Shown here: in pieces, positions 18,535-29,013 of the stretch | Position numbering within the stretch: the stretch's first letter is position 1 | Layout: each line of letters opens with the position of its first letter | Notes under the pieces: generated by a model | The model's input: only the letters and a program-made list of their open reading frames with translations | What the model was told of the DNA's origin: nothing | The model's database searches: none | Made by a program: the position numbers and the translations under genes | Source of the DNA: Strigamia acuminata | Taxonomy: Eukaryota > Arthropoda > Chilopoda > Geophilomorpha > Linotaeniidae | Direction: 5' to 3' | DNA: 64,000 nucleotides | Assembly: GCA_949358305.1 (NCBI GenBank) | Contig: OX442316.1 | Location: forward strand, 2,604,001 to 2,668,000

Positions 18535-20820
18535 AAATTTGTAAAAAAAATTTGTAAAATTTGTAAAATTTGTAAAATTTGTAAAATTTGTAAAATTTGT
18601 AAAATTTGTAAAATTTGTAAAATTTGTAAAATTTGTAAAAAAATTTGTAAAATTTGTAAAAAAATTTGTAAAATTTGTTAAAAAATTTGTAAAATTTGTA
18701 AAATTTGTAAAATTTGTAAAATTTGTAAAATTTGTAAAATTTGTAAAATTTGTTAAAAAATTTGTAAAATTTGTAAAAAAATTTGTAAAATTTGTTAAAA
18801 AATTTGTAAAATTTGTAAAATTTGTAAAATTTGTAAAAAAAATTTGTAAAATTTGTAAAATTTGTAAAATTTGTAAAATTTGTAAAATTTGTAAAATTTG
18901 TAAAATTTGTAAAAAAATTTGTAAAATTTTTTAAAAAATTTGTAAAATTTGTAAAATTTGTAAAAAAAATTTGTAAAATTTGTAAAATTTGTAAAATTTG
19001 TAAAATTTGTAAAATTTGTAAAAAAATTTGTAAAATTTGTAAAAAAATTTGTAAAATTTGTTAAAAAATTTGTAAAATTTGTAAAATTTGTAAAATTTGT
19101 AAAATTTGTAAAATTTGTAAAATTTGTAAAATTTGTTAAAAAATTTGTAAAATTTGTAAAATTTGTAAAATTTGTAAAATTTGTAAAAAAATTTGTAAAA
19201 TTTGTAAAAAAATTTGTAAAATTTGTTAAAAAATTTGTAAAATTTGTAAAATTTGTAAAATTTGTTAAAAAATTTGTAAAATTTGTAAAATTTGTAATAT
19301 TTGTAAAATTTGTAAAAAAATTTGTAAAATTTGTAAAAAAATTTGTAAAATTTGTTAAAAAATTTGTAAAATTTGTAAAATTTGTAAAATTTGTAAAATT
19401 TGTAAAATTTGTAAAATTTGTAAAATTTGTTAAAAAATTTGTAAAATTTGTAAAAAAATTTGTAAAATTTGTTAAAAAATTTGTAAAATTTGTAAAATTT
19501 GTAAAATTTGTAAAAAAAATTTGTAAAATTTGTAAAATTTGTAAAATTTGTAAAATTTGTAAAATTTGTAAAATTTGTAAAATTTGTAAAAAAATTTGTA
19601 AAATTTGTTAAAAAATTTGTAAAATTTGTAAAATTTGTAAAAAAAATTTGTAAAATTTGTAAAATTTGTAAAATTTGTAAAATTTGTAAAATTTGTAAAA
19701 AAATTTGTAAAATTTGTTAAAAAATTTGTAAAATTTGTAAAATTTGTAAAATTTGTAAAATTTGTAAAATTTGTAAAATTTGTAAAATTTGTAAAATTTG
19801 TAAAATTTGTAAAATTTGTAAAATTTGTAAAATTTGTAAAATTTGTAAAATTTGTAAAATTTGTTAAAAAATTTGTAAAATTTGTAAAATAGGTAAAAAA
19901 ATTTGTAAAATTTGTAAAAAAATTTGTAAAATTTGTAAAATTTGTAAAATTTGTAAAATTTGTAAAATTTGTTAAAAAATTTGTAAAATTTGTAAAAAAA
20001 TTTGTAAAATTTGTTAAAAAATTTGTAAAATTTGTAAAATTTGTAAAATTTGTAAAATTTGTAAAATTTGTAAAATTTGTAAAATTTGTTAAAAAATTTG
20101 TAAAATTTGTAAAATTTGTAAAAAAATTTGTAAAATTTGTAAAAAAATTTGTAAAATTTGTTAAAAAATTTGTAAAATTTGTAAAATTTGTAAAATTTGT
20201 AAAATTTGTAAAAAAATTTGTAAAATTTGTAAAATTTGTAAAAAAATTTGTAAAATTTGTTAAAAAATTTGTAAAATTTGTAAAATTTGTAAAATTTGTA
20301 AAATTTGTTAAAAAATTTGTAAAATTTGTAAAAAAATTTGTAAAATTTGTTAAAAAATTTGTAAAATTTGTTAAAAAATTTGTAAAATTTGTAAAATTTG
20401 TAAAATTTGTTAAAAAATTTGTAAAATTTGTAAAATTTGTAAAATTTGTAAAATTTGTTAAAAAATTTGTAAAATTTGTAAAATTTGTAAAAAAAATTTG
20501 TAAAATTTGTAAAATTTGTAAAATTTGTAAAATTTGTAAAATTTGTAAAAAAAATTGTAAAATTTGTTAAAAAATTTGTAAAATTTGTAAAATTTGTAAA
20601 AAAAATTGTAAAATTTGTAAAAAAAATTGTAAAATTTGTTAAAAAATTTGTAAAATTTGTAAAATTTGTAAAATTTGTAAAATTTGTAAAATTTGTAAAA
20701 TTTGTAAAATTTGTAAAATTTGTAAAATTTGTAAAATTTGTAAAATTTGTAAAATTTGTAAAATTTGTAAAATTTGTAAAATTTGTAAAATTTGTAAAAT
20801 TTGTAAAATTTGTAAAATTT
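18535..20820. repeat. TTTGTAAAA satellite array, block C
   Basis: About 2.3 kb of the 9/12-bp satellite. Its right part (ending AAAATTTCGCGATTTC) has the same variant order as the ends of the blocks at 29238-31628 and 40046-41885, including a rare AAATAGGTAAAA variant near 19888. The long open frame on the minus strand (N-F-T repeats turning into Y-K-F repeats) exists only because all units are multiples of three. Confidence 0.95.
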
Positions 20821-21534
20821 CGCGATTTCATTTGACCTTACTTCGATTTTTCGAACTTGTGACGATCGATCAGCTGACCGATTGTGATAAATATCGCGTC
20901 GTGTCGATTCTCCGACACTTCGCGACCGACTACGAACCGGACCACAAGTTATTAGTATTATTTTCTGACCGCTCTTGCTTAATTCCCATCTTTTTATTCA
21001 CCAGGTGATATTTGACGCCCCCATTGAGCTATCAGACGTTCGTGGTATTTTGATATTCCAGAAGTAGAATTCAATTTTAAATTAGAATTTTAATTTAAAT
21101 ATTAAATTTTAAAGGTGCACACCTTTTATTCTGTCTTGAATTTCATTTATCATCTCCTTTTTCTTTTTAACTCGGCCAACTCGAACCGAGCGAGAGCGAG
21201 GTAAAGATTTGTTTGTTGAAATCAATAAACGCGAGAAGGAAAAGGAGAAGGAGTAGGAGAAGCGAGCGAAACAGCCGCGACGACAATGCACAAGTTTGTC
21301 CGCTCCGCGCGAAACGAAACAAAACGAGTGCAGCTGAGAGAAACTGGAATGCAGGTTGACTGGTTGGAACTAGGCACGTTTAAACCTCGTTCTAGACCAT
21401 ATTAACTTCATAGTTTTCTCGTCCAAAATAATACTTACTTCCCCGTAAATGTCCACAAACATCGAACGACTTTTAAAGGCGATAAATGCGAATTTTGCAT
21501 CCGAAGTTTCGTGAATTATGGCGTCGGGAACATA

Positions 21535-21630
21535 GTTGAACAGTTTTCAAGGAATGTCGGCAGCTGCACCGACATCTATGGGACCATAGATGTTGGTGCA
21601 GCTGCCGACATTCCTTGAAAACTGTTCAAC
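21535..21630. repeat. 96-nt near-perfect hairpin (47-bp arms, 2-nt loop)
   Basis: The sequence from GTTGAACAGTTTTCAAGG to its inverse CCTTGAAAACTGTTCAAC pairs over 47 bp. The single mismatch would be a G-U pair in RNA if transcribed from the plus strand. It is immediately followed by a second palindrome (21629-21656). Confidence 0.9.
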
Positions 21631-21656
21631 AAAATTTCCGAATTCGGAAATTTTGT
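21629..21656. repeat. 28-bp perfect palindrome
   Basis: Centred on CCGAATTCGG and extending through AAATTT on each side. It abuts the 96-nt hairpin. Copies 2 and 3 are at 32437-32464 and 42694-42721. Confidence 0.9.
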
Positions 21657-22352
21657 CACTTTTTCTTCAGTTTTCTTATCATTTTTATAAAGGATGTATT
21701 TTCCAAGTCAGATCCCAGTGAGTATGGATCTTCAAGTGCCAATCTGTATTTTTAATGAACAATTTAATGTATTTTCAGTGTGTGTGAATGGATCGAAGTA
21801 ATTGAATTTGTTTTTTAAGCACGAGTTACATTTAAGAGCGTATTGATGTTTTGTTTCGAGCGGAAGAATTACTGTATCTGGATGCAAGGAGGATTTGACG
21901 TTTCAATTTATGGGCAAAAACTTACTTCGTTTTGGGGCTCTTTTTTCTCATCAGCCGCACCATTTTTGACTTTTTCAAGAGTAAATGACGATAACAGGTA
22001 AACTGGTCCTGCATGTTTTTTCAAATTCATATTATATTTTATCATGGAACTGGGTACGATAACTAAAATTTTTATTTTGTGGGTATTTTAGCTTCACCGG
22101 TGTCCATCGAACTGAACATCCAAAGACAACGACACCCATGTGGAAGACGTGTAATTTCGACCAATTTCGACCGGTACATTTCGTAGCGTTAAACACAACG
22201 TTAAAATTATTCATTTTATTTCATTCTATTTGTAGAGTTATCAAAATTAAATGCCATCACTACAAAAATAATGGAAAGTAAGTGGAGAGACATCATTTAC
22301 AATGTTAAAATCAACGCAAAATGGTGTGAAATAATAAATGAATCTCTATTTA

Positions 22353-22414
22353 TTAAATTAGTCGTAAATTCGCCTAAGTATTTAAATACTTAGGCGAATT
22401 TACGACTAATTTAA
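22353..22414. repeat. 62-bp perfect palindrome, no spacer
   Basis: 31-bp arms (TTAAATTAGTCGTAAATTCG... outward ends) meet at TTT/AAA between 22383 and 22384 with no mismatch. The same palindrome is at 33161-33222 and 43418-43479. Confidence 0.95.
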
Positions 22415-22874
22415 ACGAACTTACAAAGGTCACTTTGAAGATTCGCAAAGTTGATTTTGATTAATTCTGAGCAAAAACTGTGTAAACTTACTAATTTTCT
22501 AACTTTTGATGATGAGAGAATAAAAGCATGTCTTTTTTAAGTAAGAACAAGATTTATTGTAATTTCTGGGGGTCGCAAATACAAATTCAGGGGAACAAAG
22601 AGTGAAACAGGAACATTTATGACACTTTAACAACACTTCCGGTCACGCGTCATCCAATATCACTCAAAACACCTCCTGCAGGTTGGCTTCTCTGTGCTCG
22701 CCATGCTTTTCCCCTTGAACTTGTGCTACCTTGCTACTTCTAACAACGCCAGTTTTCACAGTCACCATTTTACGTAAGAAATGCTCGCAATAGAACGATA
22801 CAAAAACTGTTTCAACTTTTCTGTTTGTTTTGTTTTACAGCTAACTCGACCTGGCTACTCTACTCCTGCCGGTA

Positions 22875-23080
22875 TTATTGTTAAAACTGACAAATTTAAA
22901 ATTAAACTAAAATTAAATTTTTTATTGTTAAAACTGACAAATTTTAAACTAAACTAAAATTAAATTTATTGTTAAAACTGACAAATTTTAATCTAAACTA
23001 AAATTAAATTTATTGTTAAAACTGCTAAATATAAAATTAAAATAAAATAAAATTTATTGTTTCAACTGACAAATTTGAAA
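22875..23080. repeat. 44-bp AT-rich tandem repeat in H
   Basis: About four and a half units beginning TTATTGTTAAAACTGACAAA and ending in AAAATTAAAT runs, with increasing divergence to the right. Confidence 0.8.
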
Positions 23081-23564
23081 TTTGAAAACTGTAAAGTTAT
23101 TTATCATGTTTATTGTAAATTGTCTTTTTAATTTTGTAAAATTTTTGATTAAACAACATTTTACAACCTTTGTAAATGTGACTTTACAAAGCTAAAAGTT
23201 CAAATTTACATTAACTTTTCAGCAATTAAAAGATATTTAAAGCCATATTTTTTCTAGTGTACTAGGATAAAATGTAATTTTAAGTTTGGTTTTTTAGTTG
23301 ACCACAATTGAACTTGTTTTTGGCAACATTCCATTGTGTAAGGGTATGTATACATAGAACTAGTGCAAAGAAGCCCTCAATTTCCTTCATCCTGTTTACA
23401 CAACGCTCGTCATGCAATCCACCAACTAGGTATGTTAATTTCAATGCTTTTGGTAAACCAAAACTCAAATAATCTACATTCCTCTTACGATGATTTTTAA
23501 ATTATTTTTGTTATGTGCTGATTCCAGGGAAACTAGAACTCCGACTGTGTAATTACTTAGATTC

Positions 23565-23728
23565 AAGAGGACAGACGTGTAGCACCTCAGCGGGTGGAGC
23601 CAACACCGGCACCAGCAAACAAGATCACATTACGGAAAAAGAAATAAGCAAGACAAGTCGTTTTATTAAGTTGATCGTTTTATTTAAAAATAGTAAAATT
23701 GTAAATTGCATTACAAAGTGGGGAGGAG
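23565..23728 (+). mobile_element. Truncated 3' end of a G2 element
   Basis: These 164 bp are identical by eye to 28850-29013, that is the last codons of G2 pol, the stop and the polypurine tract (GTGGGGAGGAG). They lie directly before the left LTR of the full G2, so that LTR is both the 3' LTR of the fragment and the 5' LTR of the full element. Confidence 0.9.
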
Positions 23729-23952
23729 TGTTGTGTACACACTCACAACTAATCAACTAATTGATTGATGTTGATTGACTTTGTAATAATTGAGAATACA
23801 CCTGATTGTTAATGAGAAATTATGTAATCTACTTTTGGTTGCTATAGCAATTTGGAATAATAAACAGTCGACTAACCGAAATCAAAGAGTGAAGTTTGTG
23901 TGTGTTTTGCTTGAATCTTCAAAATGGAAATAAGTGGACATTAGATTCAACA
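23729..23952 (+). repeat. G2 copy 1 left (5') LTR
   Basis: 224 bp, TGTTGTGTACAC...AGATTCAACA, with an AATAAA polyadenylation signal at 23859-23864. Confidence 0.9.
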
Positions 23953-23953
23953 C

Positions 23954-23971
23954 TGGTATCCACGATGGGAT
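23954..23971 (+). promoter_or_regulatory. Probable G2 primer-binding site, tRNA not identified
   Basis: TGGTATCCACGATGGGAT begins one base after the LTR, where a primer site starting TGG is expected. I could not match it to a tRNA from memory. Confidence 0.5.
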
Positions 23972-24150
23972 ACAGTGGATCTACCGTGATTTTGATGGGT
24001 CTGGACAGAAATTGAGTGAGTTAAATGACTTATTTTGCGTGACAGTTTTGGCCTGTTCCATTTAGGGCCCGACTCGCAGGGGCGAGCGGTTTGGCAGTTA
24101 AGTTCAATCGTTATTAATTTTTGCGTTGAGTTTTAAAGAAAAACGTTGTG

Positions 24151-27100
24151 ATGGCACAAATGGTATTAGGAGTTGTGCCTCCCTTTACGGGAGTTTCCCT
24201 ACAGAACTGGACCTCATGGAAGGAAACATTCGAACACTTTGTAACCCTAAATGATATTGCAGACGACAAAAAGGTGCCGTTGCTGCTTACGGTGGTGGGG
24301 GTGCCCACCTACGAGAAGATGAAAAGGTTAGTTCAGCCAAAAATACTCGCCAAAACGCCACTGGATGAGATCCTGAAAGCCATGGATGGCTATTATGAGT
24401 CTATCAATACTCCATATGCATCGAGGCAGAAGTTAGGCGCCAAAAAGCGTCAAAAAGGAGAGAGCATTGAGAAATATATAGCAGATTTACGAATCCTCGC
24501 TCAACAGTGCGATTTCACGACCAAGGAGGAGACGGACAGTGCAGTCATCGACCAGGTGGTCAGGGGCGCGAGGAATGCCCCACTGGTACGTGAAATATTG
24601 TTAGGCATGCCAATGTCGGTCACCAAGATGACAAAGTTAGCCGTTTCGCACGAAATGGCCCATTTGGCCTCAACTGAGAGCGACGAGGTGCTGCCCATCA
24701 CGGAGAGTAATAAAAATAAGTCCGCAGCAGTAATGCAGATGGCAACAGGCAGAGGTAGAGGCGGATTTCGAGGACGACCGGCGTACGGACAGCAAGCGTC
24801 AGGGGCCACGGCCGGTGCGGCGGCGGGAACGTCGGGTTTTGGCGGCCAACAACGTGGAAATGCACGACGACCATGGCGAGGAAGACAGGACGGTGGCAGA
24901 GGACGCGGAGCTTCCCCGGTGGGCCGAGATGGCCAGCCGATTAAGTGTTTCAGGTGCGGCGGGCCCCATTTTGTGCGGGATTGTCCATTCGATCCCGTTT
25001 ATGGAGCCCCGGCGGCCCCGGTGGCGGGGGCAACTGGAGCTCGCCCAGTACAGCCAGTTTGGAAGCGGCGCCAACGCGAGACTGAAGTGGAGTGCGGGAG
25101 AACGGAATTCCCGCCCGAAGAAGAGCTGGGTTTTCTAGGCGCATACGCCAACGAGGAGTGGAGACAACGGCGCGTGCCAGTGAATGAAGTGCACGAACAG
25201 GAGGAAGATTACGCGTTGTATCAGTTGTCGGCCAGGAAGAGACGGTCACAACCGCTTGTGATGACTTTAATAATTAATACTTTGCTTTTTAAGATGCTGT
25301 TGGACACTGGAAGTGAACTTTCCATCCTGAACCTGGCAGATTGCAATGAATTGCTGAAGAGAGGGCTGCTGCAGCCAGATGATATAAGACCATCAGCAGT
25401 TCAGCTGTTTGCTTATCAACACCAGCCGGTCAAGGTGTTAGGAGTTGTGACAGCGCAAGTCAGACTGAAGGAGGTTACTAAACAGGTGGATTTTATTTTG
25501 GTTGGGAGTCAAGGACCCAGTCTAGTTGGGCGTGACTTTGTGCAACTATTTGGGTTGCACACAGTGTTGCAAGCTGTGGATCGTCCGGAGATGTCGCGAG
25601 ATATATTCGCGGTGAAAACAACCATCGAGGGGTTGCCAGCGACAAGTTCGCAGCCGAGTTCGAGTGATTATTCTCAGGGGTTGCAACAGCTTTTGCATAA
25701 ATACGAAACAGTGTTTGAGGAAAGATTAGGGACTTATACGGGTGAACCAATCGAATTAGTGTTGAGGCAGGACGCCACTCCAAGATTCTATCGTCCGCGC
25801 CCCGTGCCATTTCCGTTGAGGGCGGCGGTCGACAGGGAGATTGACCGCTTGGTCGAGGAGGGAGTTTTCCGACCGGTTGCTTATTCGGCGTGGGGGACAC
25901 CATTAGTGACGGTCAAAAAGAAAGATGGGGGCGTGAGACTCTGTGGGGACTACCGCTCCACAGTTAACCCAAGTCTCCAGCCAGACCCGTACCCCCTGCC
26001 GCGAATTTCAGACTTACTTGCATCGATTGGAAAAGCACGGATTTTTACCACCTTGGATTTGAAACAGGCATATCTGCAGGTGCCCTTATCTGAGCGGTCA
26101 GCAATGATCGCCGCCGTGAACACGGTAAAGGGCCTGATGGCCGTGACTCGCCTGCCGTTTGGCACTATGCCGTCGGCAGGCATCTTTCAGCGGACGATTG
26201 AGTTGGTGCTGCGTGGGGTTAAAAAAATATACATCTACTTAGATGATATTTTAATTGCGACGTGGTCACTTGATGAACATTTGAACATCTTGGAAGTGAT
26301 TTTTACGCGCTTGATGGAGAAAGGGCTGCGACTAGCGCGTGACAAGTGTGTCTTTTGCAAGACACGATTAGATTTTTTGGGATTTTCCATAGGAGAAGAT
26401 GGCGTACGCCCAATTGAGTCGCGAGTTGAGGCGATTGAAAAGATGTCACCCCCAAGAGATGTTAAACATTTGCGTACTTTTTTGGGCATTGTGGCGTTTT
26501 ATGCGGCCTTTGTGAGGAATTTAGCAAACACAGCCGCTCCGCTTTACGAACTGTTGTGTGTGGACGCAGAGTGGTTGTGGTCGCCTAGGCGACAGGTGGC
26601 TTTCCAGCAGATCAAGAGCGCATTGACGCGCGCCCCGGTCTTGACGTTCTACGATCTTGACCGCCCAATTGTGATAGCAACAGATGCATCACCGTACGGC
26701 GTGGGAGCCGTATTGGCTCATGTGGACGAGCAGGGTCGTGAATTACCAGTAGCTTTTGCTTCACGTTCATTGAGCCGAGCGGAGCTCAACTATGCTCATA
26801 TAGACAAAGAAGGACTAGCGATCGTTTTCTCAGTGAAAAAGTTTCACATTTATTTACTTGGACGAAGTTTTGTGATTTATACGGATCACAAGCCGCTCTT
26901 GGGTATCTTGGGGACTGACCGGCCGATCCCGGTAGTGGTCAGCCCCAGGATGCTCAGGTGGGCGCTGGTGTTAGCGGCATATGATTACCGGCTATGTTAT
27001 CGTCGAGGTCAAGATAACCAAAATGCCGATACTTTAAGCCGTTTTCCAGTTGGAGTGCCTGTGGAGGAGTCGGATGACTATCCAGTGTTTCTGGTGGAAC

Positions 27101-28932
27101 TTGAGCAGGAGGACTTGTTATTAGCTAGGGATGTGGCTAAAGCCACAGTGTTGGATCGAGACTTGCAATTAGTGATAAGGGCAGTCAAAACTGGAGAACG
27201 GGGGGAATTGGACAAGGCAGCCAAGTTGAGACTTTTTGACCAGAAATTTGACGAATTGAGTCTTGTTACAGGAATTTTGTTGTGGGGCCAAAAAGTGGTT
27301 ATTCCGGAGAGTTTGCGGCCAAAAATGCTGCGATTACTGCACGAGGGCCATCCAGGAATAGTGGCCATGAAGAAGCGGGCCAGGGCAGTGGTTTGGTGGC
27401 CAGGAATCTCAGTGGAGGTAGAGCGTTTCGCGCAAAATTGTGTTATTTGCGCACAAAATAGGACATTGCCACCTCACCACCCGCCTATTGCATGGCCCAA
27501 AGCGGAGGCACCTTGGGTGCGGGTGCATTTGGACTACGCGGGGCCCATTTTGGGGCAAATGGTCCTGATTTTGGCAGACGCTTTTTCCGGGTGGATCGAG
27601 GCCCACCCGGTTAAATCGGCAACGTCTGCAGCAACAATCAAAGTGCTACGTCAAATATTCAGTGCGTTTGGAATTCCACATTTAGTGGTTACGGATAACG
27701 GCTCCCAATTCGCCTCGGCGGAGTTTGCCGAGTTCATGAACAAAAATGGCATCGATCATATATTTGCCCCCCCATATCACCCACAATCCAACGGGCTAGC
27801 GGAAAGAGCGGTCAGGTGGGTCAAGGAGAAGTTAGTGAAAATAGTGAGCGGGTCATTGGAGCTCAGATTGTGGCGATTGTCGCTTTTTCAACATGCGAAT
27901 TTTCGGGGCCGAAATAACTTGACGCCAGCAATGGCATTTTTGGGAAGACAAGTGTTTACCCATATAGACTTGGTTAGACCAAGATTTGGTACAAGCTTTG
28001 AAGGGGAAAATGGTGCCCAAGTTAGTTTTCAGATAGGTGAACAAGTGTGGTGGAGAGTGTTGCCAGTGGCGAAACCACCATGGAGAGCTGGAGTGGTTGC
28101 ACAGCGGCGAGGGAGAGTCATTTACGCTGTAACAGACTTAGAAACAGCCAAACTGATTGTCCGCCACGTGAACCACCTGCGACGCAGAGTGGAGGATCAA
28201 CCACCCAGCAAGGAGAAGGGACGTTCGCAGGTGGCTGCAGAATTGCAACTCAATAAAGAGCAACAGCAGCCAGCTGTTATGTGGAAGGGAGTGGCAGCCC
28301 CAGGTAACAAAATGCAAGTGAACTTACCTATAATTCCAGTGCCGCCCGAGAGAGTCGTGCCAATAATCCCGGCGCCGCAGGACCAGCAGTTACTGGAAGA
28401 AATACCAGCGCCGCAGCAAAGAGTTGTTGCACCGCCAGAGGTACAGGAACCTGCACCGGGACCGTCAACTGGATTGGTGCCGACTCCGACGTTGGTAGAC
28501 AGGGCGAGGAGGGAATCCGAGCTGAGGATGTCCATAGGAGGGACGCCACCGTTCATCCGAGCAGCGTTACAAGGGAACATGCCACGCCTTCCAGTTTTGG
28601 GGGAACACCCGCTGACTCCAGGGATACCAGCGAGGAGAACAAGGAATGCAGTGCCGGTCTATAAAGAGGACTCATCGGGGGAGGAGAGCGAGGACGATGA
28701 GACCGACTTTATCCCGGCGCGCCAAGAAATTCCAGCTCACGTCAGAAAGGCGAAGAAAGGTCTACGAGTGGCCGATATGGTCGCGCTGGTACCGACAGGA
28801 GACCCGGAGGAGAGCAACCAGGCGACACCGGAATTGGAAGGAGAGTTGCAAGAGGACAGACGTGTAGCACCTCAGCGGGTGGAGCCAACACCGGCACCAG
28901 CAAACAAGATCACATTACGGAAAAAGAAATAA
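24151..28932 (+). CDS. G2 Gag-Pol polyprotein, copy 1
   Basis: A single uninterrupted frame of 1593 residues from the first ATG (MAQMVLGVVPPFTG). Order: Gag (WTSWKETFEHFV, RQKLGAKKRQKGESIEKYIADLR); G/R-rich stretch; one CCHC knuckle (CFRCGGPHFVRDC, about 266-278); protease (LLDTGSELS near 384, SLVGRDF); RT with YLDD at 696-699, a variant of the more common Y[IV]DD; RNase H (IATDASPYGVG near 844); integrase (HEGHPGIVAMKK...CVIC near 1065-1097; D in HLDYAG, D in TDNGSQF, E in GLAERAV, about 1127-1217); and a long P/Q-rich tail that ends in basic residues. Gag and Pol share one frame, unlike G1 and G3. All catalytic motifs are present. Confidence 0.95.
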   Translation: MAQMVLGVVPPFTGVSLQNWTSWKETFEHFVTLNDIADDKKVPLLLTVVGVPTYEKMKRLVQPKILAKTPLDEILKAMDGYYESINTPYASRQKLGAKKRQKGESIEKYIADLRILAQQCDFTTKEETDSAVIDQVVRGARNAPLVREILLGMPMSVTKMTKLAVSHEMAHLASTESDEVLPITESNKNKSAAVMQMATGRGRGGFRGRPAYGQQASGATAGAAAGTSGFGGQQRGNARRPWRGRQDGGRGRGASPVGRDGQPIKCFRCGGPHFVRDCPFDPVYGAPAAPVAGATGARPVQPVWKRRQRETEVECGRTEFPPEEELGFLGAYANEEWRQRRVPVNEVHEQEEDYALYQLSARKRRSQPLVMTLIINTLLFKMLLDTGSELSILNLADCNELLKRGLLQPDDIRPSAVQLFAYQHQPVKVLGVVTAQVRLKEVTKQVDFILVGSQGPSLVGRDFVQLFGLHTVLQAVDRPEMSRDIFAVKTTIEGLPATSSQPSSSDYSQGLQQLLHKYETVFEERLGTYTGEPIELVLRQDATPRFYRPRPVPFPLRAAVDREIDRLVEEGVFRPVAYSAWGTPLVTVKKKDGGVRLCGDYRSTVNPSLQPDPYPLPRISDLLASIGKARIFTTLDLKQAYLQVPLSERSAMIAAVNTVKGLMAVTRLPFGTMPSAGIFQRTIELVLRGVKKIYIYLDDILIATWSLDEHLNILEVIFTRLMEKGLRLARDKCVFCKTRLDFLGFSIGEDGVRPIESRVEAIEKMSPPRDVKHLRTFLGIVAFYAAFVRNLANTAAPLYELLCVDAEWLWSPRRQVAFQQIKSALTRAPVLTFYDLDRPIVIATDASPYGVGAVLAHVDEQGRELPVAFASRSLSRAELNYAHIDKEGLAIVFSVKKFHIYLLGRSFVIYTDHKPLLGILGTDRPIPVVVSPRMLRWALVLAAYDYRLCYRRGQDNQNADTLSRFPVGVPVEESDDYPVFLVELEQEDLLLARDVAKATVLDRDLQLVIRAVKTGERGELDKAAKLRLFDQKFDELSLVTGILLWGQKVVIPESLRPKMLRLLHEGHPGIVAMKKRARAVVWWPGISVEVERFAQNCVICAQNRTLPPHHPPIAWPKAEAPWVRVHLDYAGPILGQMVLILADAFSGWIEAHPVKSATSAATIKVLRQIFSAFGIPHLVVTDNGSQFASAEFAEFMNKNGIDHIFAPPYHPQSNGLAERAVRWVKEKLVKIVSGSLELRLWRLSLFQHANFRGRNNLTPAMAFLGRQVFTHIDLVRPRFGTSFEGENGAQVSFQIGEQVWWRVLPVAKPPWRAGVVAQRRGRVIYAVTDLETAKLIVRHVNHLRRRVEDQPPSKEKGRSQVAAELQLNKEQQQPAVMWKGVAAPGNKMQVNLPIIPVPPERVVPIIPAPQDQQLLEEIPAPQQRVVAPPEVQEPAPGPSTGLVPTPTLVDRARRESELRMSIGGTPPFIRAALQGNMPRLPVLGEHPLTPGIPARRTRNAVPVYKEDSSGEESEDDETDFIPARQEIPAHVRKAKKGLRVADMVALVPTGDPEESNQATPELEGELQEDRRVAPQRVEPTPAPANKITLRKKK

Positions 28933-29013
28933 GCAAGACAAGTCGTTTTATTAAGTTGATCGTTTTATTTAAAAATAGTAAAATTGTAAATTGCATTACA
29001 AAGTGGGGAGGAG

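Larger units (their letters stand above)
20821..23564. repeat. Segment H, copy 1
   Basis: 2744 bp of non-satellite DNA, found three times. It contains a 96-nt hairpin with 47-bp arms (21535-21630), a 28-bp palindrome (21629-21656), a 62-bp perfect palindrome (22353-22414), about 4.5 copies of a 44-bp AT-rich tandem unit (about 22875-23080), and an intron-like GTAAG...TTTTACAG interval (22774-22840). No frame over about 62 codons is present. It may be part of a gene's upstream region, because H3 lies about 2.2 kb before the OATP exons, but I see no exon I would defend. Confidence 0.8.

Noticed and set aside
19608-20831. Long minus-strand frame of N-F-T / Y-K-F repeats (also over 3024-3239, 29987-31639 and 40334-41896)
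   Set aside because: It is the translation of a 9/12-bp satellite, has no domain, and changes length with each array copy.
21109-21291. 60-residue S/F/R-rich frame in H
   Set aside because: Composition-driven (GAGAAGGAAAAGG purine tract); no domain.
23280-23468. 62-residue minus-strand frame present in all three H copies (also 34088-34276 and 44345-44533)
   Set aside because: Its conservation follows from the recent duplication; no family, splice sites or start context support it.
25493-25903. 136-residue antisense frame inside G2 pol and similar shadows in G1 and G3
   Set aside because: They lie opposite conserved RT or protease coding and have no motifs of their own.
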